This document shows, one piece after another, positions 41,654 through 50,591 of a stretch of 64,000 bases of DNA. The DNA is taken from positions 1 to 64,000 of the forward strand of contig CALPYF020000018.1 of assembly GCA_943327755.2 (NCBI GenBank), read 5' to 3'. A model generated the notes under the pieces. It was not told the DNA's origin. It saw only the letters and a program-made list of their open reading frames with translations, and did not search any database. The DNA is from Deinococcus hopiensis KR-140. GTDB lineage: Bacteria; Deinococcota; Deinococci; Deinococcales; Deinococcaceae. Position 1 is the first letter of the stretch. Every line of letters starts with the position of its first letter. Position numbers and translations under genes: made by a program.

Positions 41654-42133
41654 TTACTCGTGGTCGTGGTCGCCGTCGCTGTGCGCGTGCCCGTGCTCGA
41701 GTTCCTCGGGCGTCGCGTCACGGACATTCAGGACCTTCACGTCGAAGTTCAGGACCATCCCGGCCAGGGGCGGGTTGAAATCCACCTTGACGGTGTCGCC
41801 GCTGACCTCCATCACGGTGAAGGGGATGACGCTGCCGGCCTCGTCCTGCGCGTAGTACGTCGCGCCGACTTCGATGTCGTCCTCGAAGTCCTCGCGGGAC
41901 AGTTCCTCGACGTTCTCCTCGTCCCGCTCGCCGTAGCCGTCCTCGGGCTGCACGGTCACCTGCAGCTCGTCCCCGACGGCCTTGCCTTCCAGGGCGCGCT
42001 CCAGTCCGGGAATGATGTTGCTGTGGCCCTGCAGGTACACCAGCGGCTCGCCGGGTTCGCTCTGGTCGATGACCTCGCCGTTCACGGTGAGTTTGTAGTC
42101 GAGTTCGACAACCTTGTCCTGGGTGATGTTCAT
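41654..42133 (-). CDS. FKBP-type peptidyl-prolyl isomerase, SlyD-like
   Basis: 159 residues from ATG 42133, with GGAGA before it. The FKBP half starts MNITQDKVVELDYKLTVNGE and includes QGHSNIIPGLERALEGKAVG, the SlyD-type insert-in-flap region. The IF domain GYGERDEENVEELSREDFED follows and VDFNPPLAGMVLNFDVKVLN closes the fold. The C-terminal tail (HGHAHSDGDHDHE) is His/Asp-rich and may bind nickel or zinc, like SlyD. Cytoplasmic chaperone and proline isomerase. Confidence 0.93.
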   Translation of the reverse strand: MNITQDKVVELDYKLTVNGEVIDQSEPGEPLVYLQGHSNIIPGLERALEGKAVGDELQVTVQPEDGYGERDEENVEELSREDFEDDIEVGATYYAQDEAGSVIPFTVMEVSGDTVKVDFNPPLAGMVLNFDVKVLNVRDATPEELEHGHAHSDGDHDHE

Positions 42134-42236
42134 GGGGTCTCCGTTTCGCGGCCCCACCGAGATCAGGTGGGCGCGAGAGGCGTGCTCGCCACTCAGGAGT
42201 GTACCCCGGGACCCGCAGGTCGCGGTCTCCTGACGG

Positions 42237-43415
42237 TCACGGTTGCGTGCGGAACGCCCACGACACCGGCCCGCGCGGCGTCTCGAAGCTGACCTGCACG
42301 CCCGCCCCGGCCGGCAGCGGCGCGTCCGGCAGGGCCAGCGCCGCCCCCTGGGCCGCGAGCACGGTCCGGCCCACGCGCGTCTCGGCCTCGTTCGCCCCCG
42401 TGAAGGTGGACGCCGTGAGCAGGCACGCGCCCACCGCCTGCCCGTTCACGCGCAGCGTCACGCCGCTCACCTCGCCCGCCCGGTCCGGGCCGAGCAGCAA
42501 CGCGACCGGCGCGCCCCGCGCGGCCACCCCCGGGCACCCGGCCAGCGCGTCCGGCCACTCGCCCGTCGCGGCCCGCAGGCTGGGTGCCGCCTGGCCCGGG
42601 CCCGGGTACCGCACCGGGTACCGCCCCGCTCCTGTCAGGCCGCGCCGGACATCCAGCACCACCGCCGACTGGAAGGCCCCGGCAGCGTCATGCGCCACCC
42701 CGGCCGCCACGCGGGTCAGCCGCGGATCGATCAGCTGCGGCAGGTGAAACGCGCCCCCCACCCAGTACGTCAGCGCCCGCTCAGGCCCGGACTCCGCGCG
42801 GCTGGACACGAAGTAATGGCCGGGCGCGCACGCCTCGCCCGCCGCCGACCGGAAGGGACTGGCGGGGTCCTCGCGGTGCTCGGCGCGGTCCGCCCGCACG
42901 AGGTACCGCGCGTGCTCCGCACAGCCCGCCTGCCACGCCGCCTCGGCCATCACGGTCTGAAGTCCGGCGCGGGCCCGCACCCGGTTCAGGCCCGCCAGCA
43001 GGGGGGAGGTCCGGGCACCCGCCGACTCTGATGGGGCCGCCTCTGGTGAGTCCGACGCTGGTGGAGCGAGCAGCGGTTCCGGCGTGTCCAGCGCCGACTG
43101 GGCGGAGGCAGGCGGCGTCCGTTCCTCTAGGGGCTGCTCCTCCGCGGCCGGGGCGGGGGGCACCGTGCCCAGAGGCTCCTGCCGGGCCCCGGCGAGGTCC
43201 GTGGGCACGGACGGCTCCTGAACCTCAGGGGCGGCCTGGACCTCCAGTTCGGACGCCCCGGGCGGCGGGGCGAGCGGTGCCTCCACGCGCGGCGCGGGTG
43301 GCCGGGCCGCGTCCCGACCCGGCCACCACCCGGCCAGCCAGAGGCCGCTCAGGCCCAGCGCGAACAGCGCCGCGCCACCCAGGATCGCCCACAGGGCCCG
43401 CCTCCAACGCACCAT
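42237..43415 (-). CDS. CAP (SCP/PR1) domain protein with membrane anchor
   Basis: 392 residues. One N-terminal membrane helix (WAILGGAALFALGLSGLWLAGWW, about 9-31) anchors a long Pro/Ala/Glu-rich linker (about 35-140). The CAP domain follows (about 140-290): NRVRARAGLQTVMAEAAWQAGCAEHARYLV, with the His of HARY and HREDPASPF. The usual CAP HxE/H metal-type pocket is only partly visible. The C-terminal part is beta-rich and of unknown type. TAGCCT lies 9 bases before ATG 43415. CAP proteins in bacteria are often extracellular and of uncertain activity. Confidence 0.82.
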   Translation of the reverse strand: MVRWRRALWAILGGAALFALGLSGLWLAGWWPGRDAARPPAPRVEAPLAPPPGASELEVQAAPEVQEPSVPTDLAGARQEPLGTVPPAPAAEEQPLEERTPPASAQSALDTPEPLLAPPASDSPEAAPSESAGARTSPLLAGLNRVRARAGLQTVMAEAAWQAGCAEHARYLVRADRAEHREDPASPFRSAAGEACAPGHYFVSSRAESGPERALTYWVGGAFHLPQLIDPRLTRVAAGVAHDAAGAFQSAVVLDVRRGLTGAGRYPVRYPGPGQAAPSLRAATGEWPDALAGCPGVAARGAPVALLLGPDRAGEVSGVTLRVNGQAVGACLLTASTFTGANEAETRVGRTVLAAQGAALALPDAPLPAGAGVQVSFETPRGPVSWAFRTQP

Positions 43416-43424
43416 GATCCCTTC

Positions 43425-43430
43425 AGGCTA
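43425..43430 (-). promoter_or_regulatory. -10 box of the CAP-domain gene
   Basis: TAGCCT on the minus strand with a 9-base gap to ATG 43415. Confidence 0.45.
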
Positions 43431-43465
43431 GACGGGCCGGGGCTGCGCCGCGTGCGCCGCGCGCC

Positions 43466-43471
43466 TATCCT
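43466..43471 (+). promoter_or_regulatory. -10 box of moeA (leaderless type)
   Basis: TATCCT with a 6-base gap to ATG 43478. Confidence 0.5.
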
Positions 43472-43477
43472 GCCTTC

Positions 43478-44668
43478 ATGACCGCCCCGACCTTCCCCAT
43501 GCACGTCAGCGTGGACGACGCCCGCACCCACCTGACCGCCCTGCTGCCCGCCCGGACGGCCGAGACGGTGCCCCTCGCGCAGGCGTACGGCCGCACCCTG
43601 GCCGCGGACGTGCCCGCGCTGGTCAGCCACCCCAGCGCCACCGAGAGCGCCCTGGACGGCATCGCCGCCCGCGAGGCCGACACGCTGGACGCCACCCCGG
43701 ACGCCCCGGCACGCCTGCGCGTGATCGGCGAGAGCCGCGCCGGAGCCGCGTTCGGCGGCACGGTCGGCGCAGGCGAGTGCGTGCGGATCTACACCGGCGC
43801 GCCCCTCCCGGCGGGCGCGGACGCCATCTGCCCCGTCGAGCAGCTGAGCGACGACGGGCTGGACGGGGTGCTCCTGCGCCGCGCCGCCAGTCCCGCCGAC
43901 GTTCGCCATGAGGGCGGCGACTTCCGCGCGGGCGAGGTCGTCCTGCACGCTGGACAGCTCCTCACGGCCCCCCGGCTGGCGCTGGCGGCGGCCCTCGGGC
44001 ACGCGCGGCTGAGCGTGCAGCGCCGCCTGCGGGTCGCGCTGCTCTCCACCGGGGACGAGGTCGTCCCGCCCGGCCAGCCCCTGACCGCCGGGCAGGTGTA
44101 CGACAGCAACAGCGTCGGCCTGCACGCCATGCTGCTGGAAGCCGGGTGCGAGGTCCTCCCGCTGGGTCACGCGCCCGACAGCCCCCAGGCGCTCCAGGCG
44201 GCCATCGACGCGGCGGGCGGCGCGGACGTCCTCCTGACCAGCGGCGGCGTCAGCATGGGCAAATACGACTTCATGCGGGACCTGCTGGTCGAACAGGGCC
44301 GCGTGAGCTTCTGGAAGGTCCGCATGCGCCCCGGTGGGCCCGCCATCCTGGGCGGCTGGAACGGCCTGCCCGTGTTCGGCCTGCCCGGCAACCCGGTCAG
44401 CAGCCTCGTGGTGTTCCACGTCATCGTGCGGCCCGCCCTGACCGGCCAGCCCCCCCAGACGCTGCGCCTGCGCGCCGCCACGCCCTTCCGCGCCCTGCCG
44501 GACAAGACCGCATTCTGGCGCGGCGTGATCGACGGCGGCATGGTCCGCGACTACGGCCAGCAGGGCAGCGGCATCCTGCGGTCGCTCAGCGACGCCGGTG
44601 CCCTGGTGATCGTCCCCGAAGGTCAGCCCGTGCAGCCCGGCGACGACGTGGACGTGATCCTGCTGTAA
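43478..44668 (+). CDS. moeA: Molybdopterin molybdenumtransferase MoeA
   Basis: 396 residues, the usual size. Domain I and III segments LAQAYGRTLAADVPAL and ESALDGIAA open the family pattern. VRIYTGAPLPAGADAICPVE holds the substrate groove Asp, and the catalytic domain shows LLSTGDEVVPPGQPL, DSNSVGLHAMLLEAG and DVLLTSGGVSMGKYDFM. C-terminal PVFGLPGNPVSSLVVFHV completes it. MoeA inserts molybdate into adenylylated molybdopterin in the cytoplasm. The sulfite-oxidase-like gene at 15980 could use the cofactor. It converges on an amylase gene across a G-rich repeat. Confidence 0.94.
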   Translation: MTAPTFPMHVSVDDARTHLTALLPARTAETVPLAQAYGRTLAADVPALVSHPSATESALDGIAAREADTLDATPDAPARLRVIGESRAGAAFGGTVGAGECVRIYTGAPLPAGADAICPVEQLSDDGLDGVLLRRAASPADVRHEGGDFRAGEVVLHAGQLLTAPRLALAAALGHARLSVQRRLRVALLSTGDEVVPPGQPLTAGQVYDSNSVGLHAMLLEAGCEVLPLGHAPDSPQALQAAIDAAGGADVLLTSGGVSMGKYDFMRDLLVEQGRVSFWKVRMRPGGPAILGGWNGLPVFGLPGNPVSSLVVFHVIVRPALTGQPPQTLRLRAATPFRALPDKTAFWRGVIDGGMVRDYGQQGSGILRSLSDAGALVIVPEGQPVQPGDDVDVILL

Positions 44669-44725
44669 GTAGGGAGTGGAAAGTGGGCAGTGGAGGTCGT
44701 GCTCACTCCACTCCCCACTCCCTAC
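44669..44725. repeat. Dispersed GAGTGGGG inverted repeat, copy 3
   Basis: Left arm GTAGGGAGTGGAAAGTGG (44669-44686), right arm CCACTCCCCACTCCCTAC (44708-44725): 16 of 18 bases complementary. Shares the GAGTGG core with copies at 14753 and 24206. May also act as a terminator between moeA and the amylase gene. Confidence 0.7.
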
Positions 44726-44732
44726 CCCCCAC

Positions 44733-46199
44733 TCACCCCAGAGGCACCAGCACCAGCGCGCCGCGTGCGGGCACGCTGAGGGGCGTGTCGCCGGTCAGGT
44801 GCACGGTGCGGCCCGTGATGACGTCGCGGTAGTCGCCGGGCGTGACGCCCGTGAAGGGCAGGTGGGCGTCCTCGCGGCCCGCGTTCAGGCCGATCAGCGC
44901 CGCGCCGCTCGCGTGACGGCGCGCGTACACCAGCTGCTCGCCCTGCGCGTGCGTCACGTGGAAGTCCCCACGTTGCAGGGCGGGGCTCGCGTGGCGGGCC
45001 GCCGTCAGCTTGCGCGTCAGGGCCAGGGTCTCCTGATTCCAGCTGCCCTCGTCCCAGGGGAATGCGCGGCGGCAGTCCGGGTCCGGGCCGCCGGGCAGGC
45101 CCACCTCGTCGCCGTAGTAGATGCAGGGCGTGCCCACGTACGTCATCTGGAACACCGTCGCCAGCCGGAACGCCGAGTGATCCCCACCCACGGCAGTCAG
45201 GAAGCGCGCCGTGTCGTGCGAGTCGAGCAGGTTCAGCTGCACGCGCACCACGTCCGGGTGGTACATGCGCGTCACCTCGGTCATGCGCTGCGCGAACGCC
45301 GCGGCGTCCATCGCGTCCACGCGCCCTGTGCCGCTGCGCTCGTTCATGGGGTGATCGAGCGTGTGCGCGCCGAAGAACGCCAGGCAGGGCCGCGTGAAGT
45401 GGTAGTTCATGACCGCGTCGAACTGGTCGCCCTGGAGCCAGCGGTGCGCGTCGCCCCAGATCTCCCCGACGATGTACGCGTCCGGGTTGATGGCCTTCAC
45501 GCGCCGCCGGAACTCCTGCCAGAAGGAATCGTCGTCGATCTCGTTCGGGACGTCCAGCCGCCAGCCGTCCACCCCGAACCGGATCCAGTGCTCGGCGACG
45601 TCCCACAGGAACGCCCGCACCGCGCGGTTGTCCGTGTTGAACTTCGGCAGCGCGCGGTTGCCCCACCACGCCGCGTAGTTCGCGGGCCGCGCGTCGTCGT
45701 ACGGGTGCAGCGGCCAGCCGTCCACGTGGAACCAGTCGCGGTACGCGCTCGCCTCGCCCTGCTCCAGCAGGTCGTTGAACTGGAAGAACCCCCGGCTGGC
45801 GTGGTTGAACACGCCGTCCAGCACCACGCGCATGCCGCGCGCGTGCGCCTCGTCGATCAGGTGCCGCAGCGCCTCGTTCCCGCCCAGCATGGGGTCCACC
45901 TGGTAGTAGTCGTGCGTGTGGTAGCGGTGGTTGCTGGCCGACTGGAACACCGGGCAGAAGTAGATGGCGTTCACGCCCAGGCTCTGGATGTAGTCCAGTT
46001 TCGCCGCCACGCCCCACAGGTCACCGCCCATGTAACGGTTGAAGTGCGGCGTGTCCCCCCACTCCTGGAGGTTCAGGCCCCGCACGCGACCCGACCGGGC
46101 GAAGCGGTCGGGGAAGATCTGGTAGAACACCGCGTCCGTCACCCACTGCGGCGTGACAGGACGGGGATCGAGGGTGTGGTCCGGGTGAAGCGCGTTCAT
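44733..46199 (-). CDS. Alpha-amylase family (GH13) glycosidase, neopullulanase/cyclomaltodextrinase type
   Basis: 488 residues, no signal peptide, so probably cytoplasmic. GH13 regions are intact: AVFYQIFPDRF at the start, GVNAIYFCPVF, VVLDGVFNHAS (region I), DGWRLDVPNE with nucleophile Asp216, IVGEIWGD with acid/base Glu246, and LLDSHDT (Asp329 transition-state stabiliser). The YQIFPDRF start and absence of a C-terminal starch-binding domain fit the neopullulanase/cyclomaltodextrinase subfamily that splits maltodextrins. TATCCT is 9 bases upstream of the start (46209-46214). Confidence 0.93.
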   Translation of the reverse strand: MNALHPDHTLDPRPVTPQWVTDAVFYQIFPDRFARSGRVRGLNLQEWGDTPHFNRYMGGDLWGVAAKLDYIQSLGVNAIYFCPVFQSASNHRYHTHDYYQVDPMLGGNEALRHLIDEAHARGMRVVLDGVFNHASRGFFQFNDLLEQGEASAYRDWFHVDGWPLHPYDDARPANYAAWWGNRALPKFNTDNRAVRAFLWDVAEHWIRFGVDGWRLDVPNEIDDDSFWQEFRRRVKAINPDAYIVGEIWGDAHRWLQGDQFDAVMNYHFTRPCLAFFGAHTLDHPMNERSGTGRVDAMDAAAFAQRMTEVTRMYHPDVVRVQLNLLDSHDTARFLTAVGGDHSAFRLATVFQMTYVGTPCIYYGDEVGLPGGPDPDCRRAFPWDEGSWNQETLALTRKLTAARHASPALQRGDFHVTHAQGEQLVYARRHASGAALIGLNAGREDAHLPFTGVTPGDYRDVITGRTVHLTGDTPLSVPARGALVLVPLG

Positions 46200-46208
46200 G
46201 ACCGGGCC

Positions 46209-46214
46209 AGGATA
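46209..46214 (-). promoter_or_regulatory. -10 box of the amylase gene
   Basis: TATCCT on the minus strand with a 9-base gap to ATG 46199. Confidence 0.45.
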
Positions 46215-46256
46215 GCCCCCCCGGCCTGTCGGAATGCTGACGGCCCCCGGACCCGG

Positions 46257-47555
46257 CTAGTTCGAGGCGTTCCAGGCCAGCAGGAACGCGCGGGCCTCCT
46301 CGGGAGTGCCGACCTCGCCCAGGGCTGTCGCCTCGGCCAGCGCGCGGGTCGCCTCGCCCACGCGGGGGCCGGGTGGTACGCCCAGCAGGGCCATGATCTC
46401 CTCGCCGCGCAGCAGCGGAGGCGGGGCGCCGGGCTGCTCCTCCAGCGCCACCAGGACCCGCTCGATGCCGCGCGCGTACGCCCGGCGGGACGCCTCGCTG
46501 CTCATCGGGCCGCGCGCCGCCTCCCGGTCGGCCAGCATCACCGCCAGCAGGTCCGGCAGCAGCGCGCGGCGGCGGTGCACGAAGCGCCGCGCCTCCCGCT
46601 CGGTGGCGGGCAGCGGGACCATGTGCGCCCCCACCAGCGCCGAGGCGTGCCGCACGTCCTCCCCCGGGAGTTTCAGGCGCGTCAGCACCTGCGCCGTGAC
46701 CGCCGCCCCCACCTTGTCATGCCCGTGGAACGACGCCCGCCCGGTCAGCTCGTCACGCGCCAGCGTACGGGGTTTGCCCACGTCATGCAGCAGCGCCGCC
46801 CAGCGCAGCGGCAGCGGGGCGTCCGGGAAGCGCCCGATCAGCTGATGCAGCGCCTCCACCCCATGCGCGAACACGTCCAGGTGATGAAAGCCGCCCTGCG
46901 CCACGCCCCGCCCCTCACGCAACTCCGGCACGGTCAGGGCCAGCAGGCCCAGGTCCTCCAGCCGCCCCACCCCCCGCGCCGCGTCCGTTGATCGCAGCAG
47001 CGCGTGCACCTCGTCCCGCACCCGCTCCCACGCGGGCAGCGGCAGGCGGCCCCCCGCCAGATCCGACGCGACCTCTCGCACCGCCGCCTCCGTCAGTGGC
47101 TCCAGCCGGAAGCCCAGCGTCAGCTCGAACCGCGCCGCCCGCCACGCCCGCAGAGGGTCCGCCCGCAGATTCTCCCGCGACACCATCCGCAGCCGCCGCG
47201 CACGCAGGTCCGCCTGCCCGCCCACCACGTCCAGCACCCGCCCACCCGGCAGCACCCCCAGCGCATTCACCGTGAAATCCCGCCGCCGCAGGTCCTCATC
47301 CAGGTCCGCCGGGCGCGGCACCAGATCATGCTGCACCCCACCCGCCGCCGACACCCGCCAGTACCCCCGCTCCGCGTCCAGCTCGAACGCCGACCCACCC
47401 AGCGCCCCCGCCAGCGCCCGCGCCGCGCCCGCCGGGTCCGGCACCATCCAGTCGAAATCCTTCGCTACTACCCCGCGCAACCAGTCACGCGCTGCACCAC
47501 CCACCAGCACCCCACCCGGCGGGAACGGCGGCAGAGGTGGGCGGCGACGGAACAT
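46257..47555 (-). CDS. tRNA nucleotidyltransferase / CC- or A-adding enzyme with HD domain
   Basis: 432 residues from ATG 47555. Class II nucleotidyltransferase head: LVGGAARDWLRG, then KDFDWMV (catalytic Asp33 and Asp35), RRRDFTVNALGVL and ENLRADPLRAWRAARFE (flexible and nucleotide-recognition motifs). The C-terminal half adds an HD domain (WAALLHDVGKPRTLAR and HDKVGAAVTAQVL). It matures or repairs the 3' CCA end of tRNAs. D. radiodurans has separate CC- and A-adding enzymes; which of the two this is cannot be told by eye. TAGAGT is 7 bases before the start, and a tRNA gene lies just upstream on the other strand. Confidence 0.85.
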   Translation of the reverse strand: MFRRRPPLPPFPPGGVLVGGAARDWLRGVVAKDFDWMVPDPAGAARALAGALGGSAFELDAERGYWRVSAAGGVQHDLVPRPADLDEDLRRRDFTVNALGVLPGGRVLDVVGGQADLRARRLRMVSRENLRADPLRAWRAARFELTLGFRLEPLTEAAVREVASDLAGGRLPLPAWERVRDEVHALLRSTDAARGVGRLEDLGLLALTVPELREGRGVAQGGFHHLDVFAHGVEALHQLIGRFPDAPLPLRWAALLHDVGKPRTLARDELTGRASFHGHDKVGAAVTAQVLTRLKLPGEDVRHASALVGAHMVPLPATEREARRFVHRRRALLPDLLAVMLADREAARGPMSSEASRRAYARGIERVLVALEEQPGAPPPLLRGEEIMALLGVPPGPRVGEATRALAEATALGEVGTPEEARAFLLAWNASN

Positions 47556-47562
47556 GCCCGCC

Positions 47563-47568
47563 ACTCTA
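47563..47568 (-). promoter_or_regulatory. -10 box of the tRNA nucleotidyltransferase gene (leaderless type)
   Basis: TAGAGT on the minus strand with a 7-base gap to ATG 47555. Confidence 0.45.
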
Positions 47569-47659
47569 CCCGCCCCCGATCCGGGCAGCCTCCGCCGCAC
47601 GGCCTACGCCGCCCCCCCTTGCCAGAACCGCACCCCTCTGATACATTGCCGGGCGCTGA

Positions 47660-47734
<75 letters not shown>

Positions 47735-47738
47735 AGGA

Positions 47739-47767
47739 ACACCCGGTTTCGTGCCGGGTGTTTTTTT
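47739..47767 (+). terminator. Intrinsic terminator of tRNA-Ala
   Basis: ACACCCGG (47739-47746) pairs with CCGGGTGT (47754-47761), followed by a run of T. Confidence 0.92.
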
Positions 47768-47823
47768 CGTGTATCGCGGTGTTGCTTAAGCCGGTGACGT
47801 CAGGGTGTACCCGCCCGTGCCCC

Positions 47824-48852
47824 TTACTGCACGGGCCGGGCGGGCTGCGTGACGCTCAGGCGGGCGCGGCTGCCTTCGGGGCGCAGGTCGTCGCTGGGGC
47901 CGTGCACGAGGAGTTCCTGCCGGTTGCCGTCGAGGGTGACGGTGTACGTGATGTCGTGGCCTTTGAATTCGTGGGCCTGGATGGTGACCTCGGGCGCGGC
48001 GGGGTCGTCGGTGAAGCGCAGGTGTTCGGGGCGCACGCTGACGAGGACGGGGCCGCTGCGGGATTCCTGCAGGGGGATGATGCCCAGCGCGGTGCGGGCC
48101 ATGTGGCGGTCGGCGGTGCCGGAGAGCAGGTTGCTGCGGCCCAGGAAGTTCGCGACGAACGCGGTGCGGGGCTGGGTGTACACGTCGTGCGGGGTGCCGA
48201 TCTGTTCGGCCTGTCCGGCGCGCATGAGGACGATGCGGTCGCTGAACGCCAGCGCTTCTTCCTGGTCGTGCGTGACGAGGATGGCGGTGGTGCCTGCGGC
48301 GCGCAAGATGCTGCGGATTTCCTGGCGGGTGGCGTGCCTGAGCTGCGCGTCGAGGTTGCTGAACGGTTCGTCGAGCAGCAGCAGGGTGGGGCGCGGCGCG
48401 AGTGCACGGGCCAGGGCGACGCGCTGCTGCTGCCCGCCGCTGAGTTCGTGCGGGCGGCGGCTCTCGAAGACGGTCAGGCCGACCAGCGCGAGGGTCTCAC
48501 GGGCGCGCGGGAGGCGCTCGGCGCGGGGCAGGTGCGAGAGGCCGAACAGGACGTTCCCCAGGACGCTCAGGTGCGGGAACAGGGCGTAGTCCTGGAAGAC
48601 GAGGCCCACGCCGCGCCGTTCGGGGGGCGCGAAGGGGCTGGTCACGTTGCGCCCCCCGATGAGGACGTCGCCGCTGTCGGGCTGTTCGAGGCCCGCGATG
48701 AGGCGCAGGGTGGTGGTCTTGCCGCAGCCGGAGGGGCCGAGCAGGGTCAGGAGTTCCCCGGCGCTGACGCTGAGGTTCAGGTCGTTCACGACCGGCGGGT
48801 GGCCGGGGGCGTAGCGTTTGCTGAGGTGGTCGAGCTGGAGGATCGGGGTCAT
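47824..48852 (-). CDS. Iron(III)-type ABC transporter ATP-binding protein
   Basis: 342 residues from ATG 48852, overlapping the permease stop (ATGA). Walker A LLGPSGCGKTTTLR, signature LSGGQQQRVALA, Walker B LLLLDEPFSNLD and VTHDQEEALAFSDR are all present, and a C-terminal TOBE-like domain (VSVRPEHLRFTDD, then FKGHDITYTVTLDG) follows, typical of the FbpC/PotA type. It powers the FbpB permease. A much longer frame on the same strand joins unrelated antisense sequence. Confidence 0.9.
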   Translation of the reverse strand: MTPILQLDHLSKRYAPGHPPVVNDLNLSVSAGELLTLLGPSGCGKTTTLRLIAGLEQPDSGDVLIGGRNVTSPFAPPERRGVGLVFQDYALFPHLSVLGNVLFGLSHLPRAERLPRARETLALVGLTVFESRRPHELSGGQQQRVALARALAPRPTLLLLDEPFSNLDAQLRHATRQEIRSILRAAGTTAILVTHDQEEALAFSDRIVLMRAGQAEQIGTPHDVYTQPRTAFVANFLGRSNLLSGTADRHMARTALGIIPLQESRSGPVLVSVRPEHLRFTDDPAAPEVTIQAHEFKGHDITYTVTLDGNRQELLVHGPSDDLRPEGSRARLSVTQPARPVQ

Positions 48853-50441
48853 GCCTGTTCCTTGGGGGGGCGGGGTGGTCTGGGGGTGGGGCGGCGTTCG
48901 CGGCGCAGGATCAGCAGGGTCAGGACCGCGCCGCTCAGGGCCAGGGCCAGGGCGTAGGGGGCGGCGGCGGCGTACTGCGCTTCCTCGGTGTACGCCCAGA
49001 CGTTGCGGGCCAGCGTCTCGAAGCCGATGGGGGCCAGCAGCAGCGTCAGCGGGAGTTCCTTCAGGACGCTCAGGAACACGAACGCGGCGCTGACGAGCAG
49101 CCCGGGGCGGATCAGGGGCAGCGTGACGCGGGCCAGTGCGCCCCGGCTGGTCTGCCCGAGGAGCCGCGCGGCTTCCTCCAGGCGGGGCGTGGCGGTGCTT
49201 AAGCTGGTGCGGATCGGGCCGACGGCCTCGGCGACGAAGTGCAGGGTGTACGCGAGGATCAGCAGCGGGAAGGTCTGGTACAGCGGCGGGGCGACTTTCA
49301 GGCTGAAGAACACCAGCGCCAGCGCGAACGCCAGCGGGGGCGTGGCGTACCCGAGGTACGCGGCGCGTTCCGTGAAGCGCGCCAGTCGCCCCTGCGCGCG
49401 GCTGCCGATGTACGCCAGCGGGAACGCCAGCGCGGTGGTCGTCACGGCAGCGATGGCGGCGGCGCCCAGCGCGCTTTTCAGGGCGTCCCACAGGCTGGCC
49501 CACGCGAAGGGGTTCTGTTCCAGGCGCAGCCAGTACCCGATGGTGCCCAGCGGGACGATCAGCGCCGCGCCGACCAGGGCTGCCACGAACGCCCACGCCA
49601 GGGGCCGGGCGCGGCCCAGGGGGGTGGTGCGGACCTCGCGCGCCCCGCCGGGACTGACCCGCGCGAGGTGCAGGCCGCGCATCAGCCGCGCCTCCAGCAG
49701 CAGGGCCGCGCCGGTCACGAGCAGCAGGCCCAGCGCCAGCCACGCGGAGTACACCCGGTCGTACGCGGCGGTGTACTGCTGGTAGATCGCCGCGCTGAAG
49801 GTGGGGTAGCGCATCAGGCTGACCACGCTGAAATCCCCCAGGACGTGCAGGGCGATCAGCAGCGCGCCGGACAGCCACGCGGGCCGCAGGTACGGGAGGG
49901 TCACCTCGCGGAACGTCTGCGCGGGCGTGCGGCCCAGCAGGCGGGCGGCGTCCTCCAGGGCGGGGTCCTGGGCGCGCAGGGCGGCGTGCAGGTTCAGGAA
50001 CAGGTACGGGAACGTGAACAGCGTCAGGATGCCCAGCGCGCCCCAGAACCCGCTGGGGCTGGGCCAGTTGAGGCCGGTCAGCGCCTCGATGGTGCCGCCG
50101 GGGCCGCTGGCGGCGATCATGGCGTACGCGCCCACGTACCCGGGAATCGCCAGGGGCAGCACGCCGGCGAGCATCAGCGCGCGGCGGGGGCGCAGGTCGG
50201 TGCGCGCCGCGAGGTACGCCAGCGGCAGCGCGACCAGCGTGGTCGTGACCAGCGTGCCCACGGTCAGCAGCAGGGTGTTGGCAAGGAGGTCCAGGTTGCG
50301 GCTGCGGAACACGATCTCGCGCAGTTCGGTTCCCTCAGCGCCCAGCGCGCGGATCAGCAGGTACACCAGGGGCAGCAAGACGCCCGCCACGGTCAGCAGG
50401 GCGGGCAGCAGCAGGGCGAGGGGCGGGCGTCGTCGGGTCAT
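48849..50441 (-). CDS. Iron(III)-type ABC transporter permease (fused two-domain)
   Basis: 530 residues with about twelve membrane helices. Two BPD_transp_1 domains in one chain: the first half around RTPAQTFREVTLPYLRPAWL and the second around LGQTSRGALARVTLPLIRPGL are the paired EAA-like loops that touch the ATPase. This single-chain layout is the FbpB/AfuB type. It forms the channel for iron(III) or a similar substrate. Coupled to the ATPase by ATGA. The start is 150 bases from the binding-protein gene, with a terminator between. Confidence 0.92.
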   Translation of the reverse strand: MTRRRPPLALLLPALLTVAGVLLPLVYLLIRALGAEGTELREIVFRSRNLDLLANTLLLTVGTLVTTTLVALPLAYLAARTDLRPRRALMLAGVLPLAIPGYVGAYAMIAASGPGGTIEALTGLNWPSPSGFWGALGILTLFTFPYLFLNLHAALRAQDPALEDAARLLGRTPAQTFREVTLPYLRPAWLSGALLIALHVLGDFSVVSLMRYPTFSAAIYQQYTAAYDRVYSAWLALGLLLVTGAALLLEARLMRGLHLARVSPGGAREVRTTPLGRARPLAWAFVAALVGAALIVPLGTIGYWLRLEQNPFAWASLWDALKSALGAAAIAAVTTTALAFPLAYIGSRAQGRLARFTERAAYLGYATPPLAFALALVFFSLKVAPPLYQTFPLLILAYTLHFVAEAVGPIRTSLSTATPRLEEAARLLGQTSRGALARVTLPLIRPGLLVSAAFVFLSVLKELPLTLLLAPIGFETLARNVWAYTEEAQYAAAAPYALALALSGAVLTLLILRRERRPTPRPPRPPKEQA

Positions 50442-50537
50442 GGGTGGGGTGCGCCCACGCGGGCCGCCCCGTCACGATAGCAGAGCGGTTTACTCGGGAT
50501 TCGGGTCGGGTGTCCCCATTCCCCGCCTCCGCCCTAT

Positions 50538-50575
50538 GAAAAAACCGCCGCCCGCGACCGGAGTCGGGGCGGCAG
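50538..50575 (-). terminator. Terminator between the binding-protein gene and the permease gene
   Basis: Minus-strand GCCGCCCC-GAC...GTC-GGGCGGC hairpin (about 50546-50573) followed by GGTTTTTTC. It lies inside the operon and should reduce, not abolish, transcription of the permease and ATPase. Confidence 0.75.
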
Positions 50576-50591
50576 CGGACAGGCATGGGGC

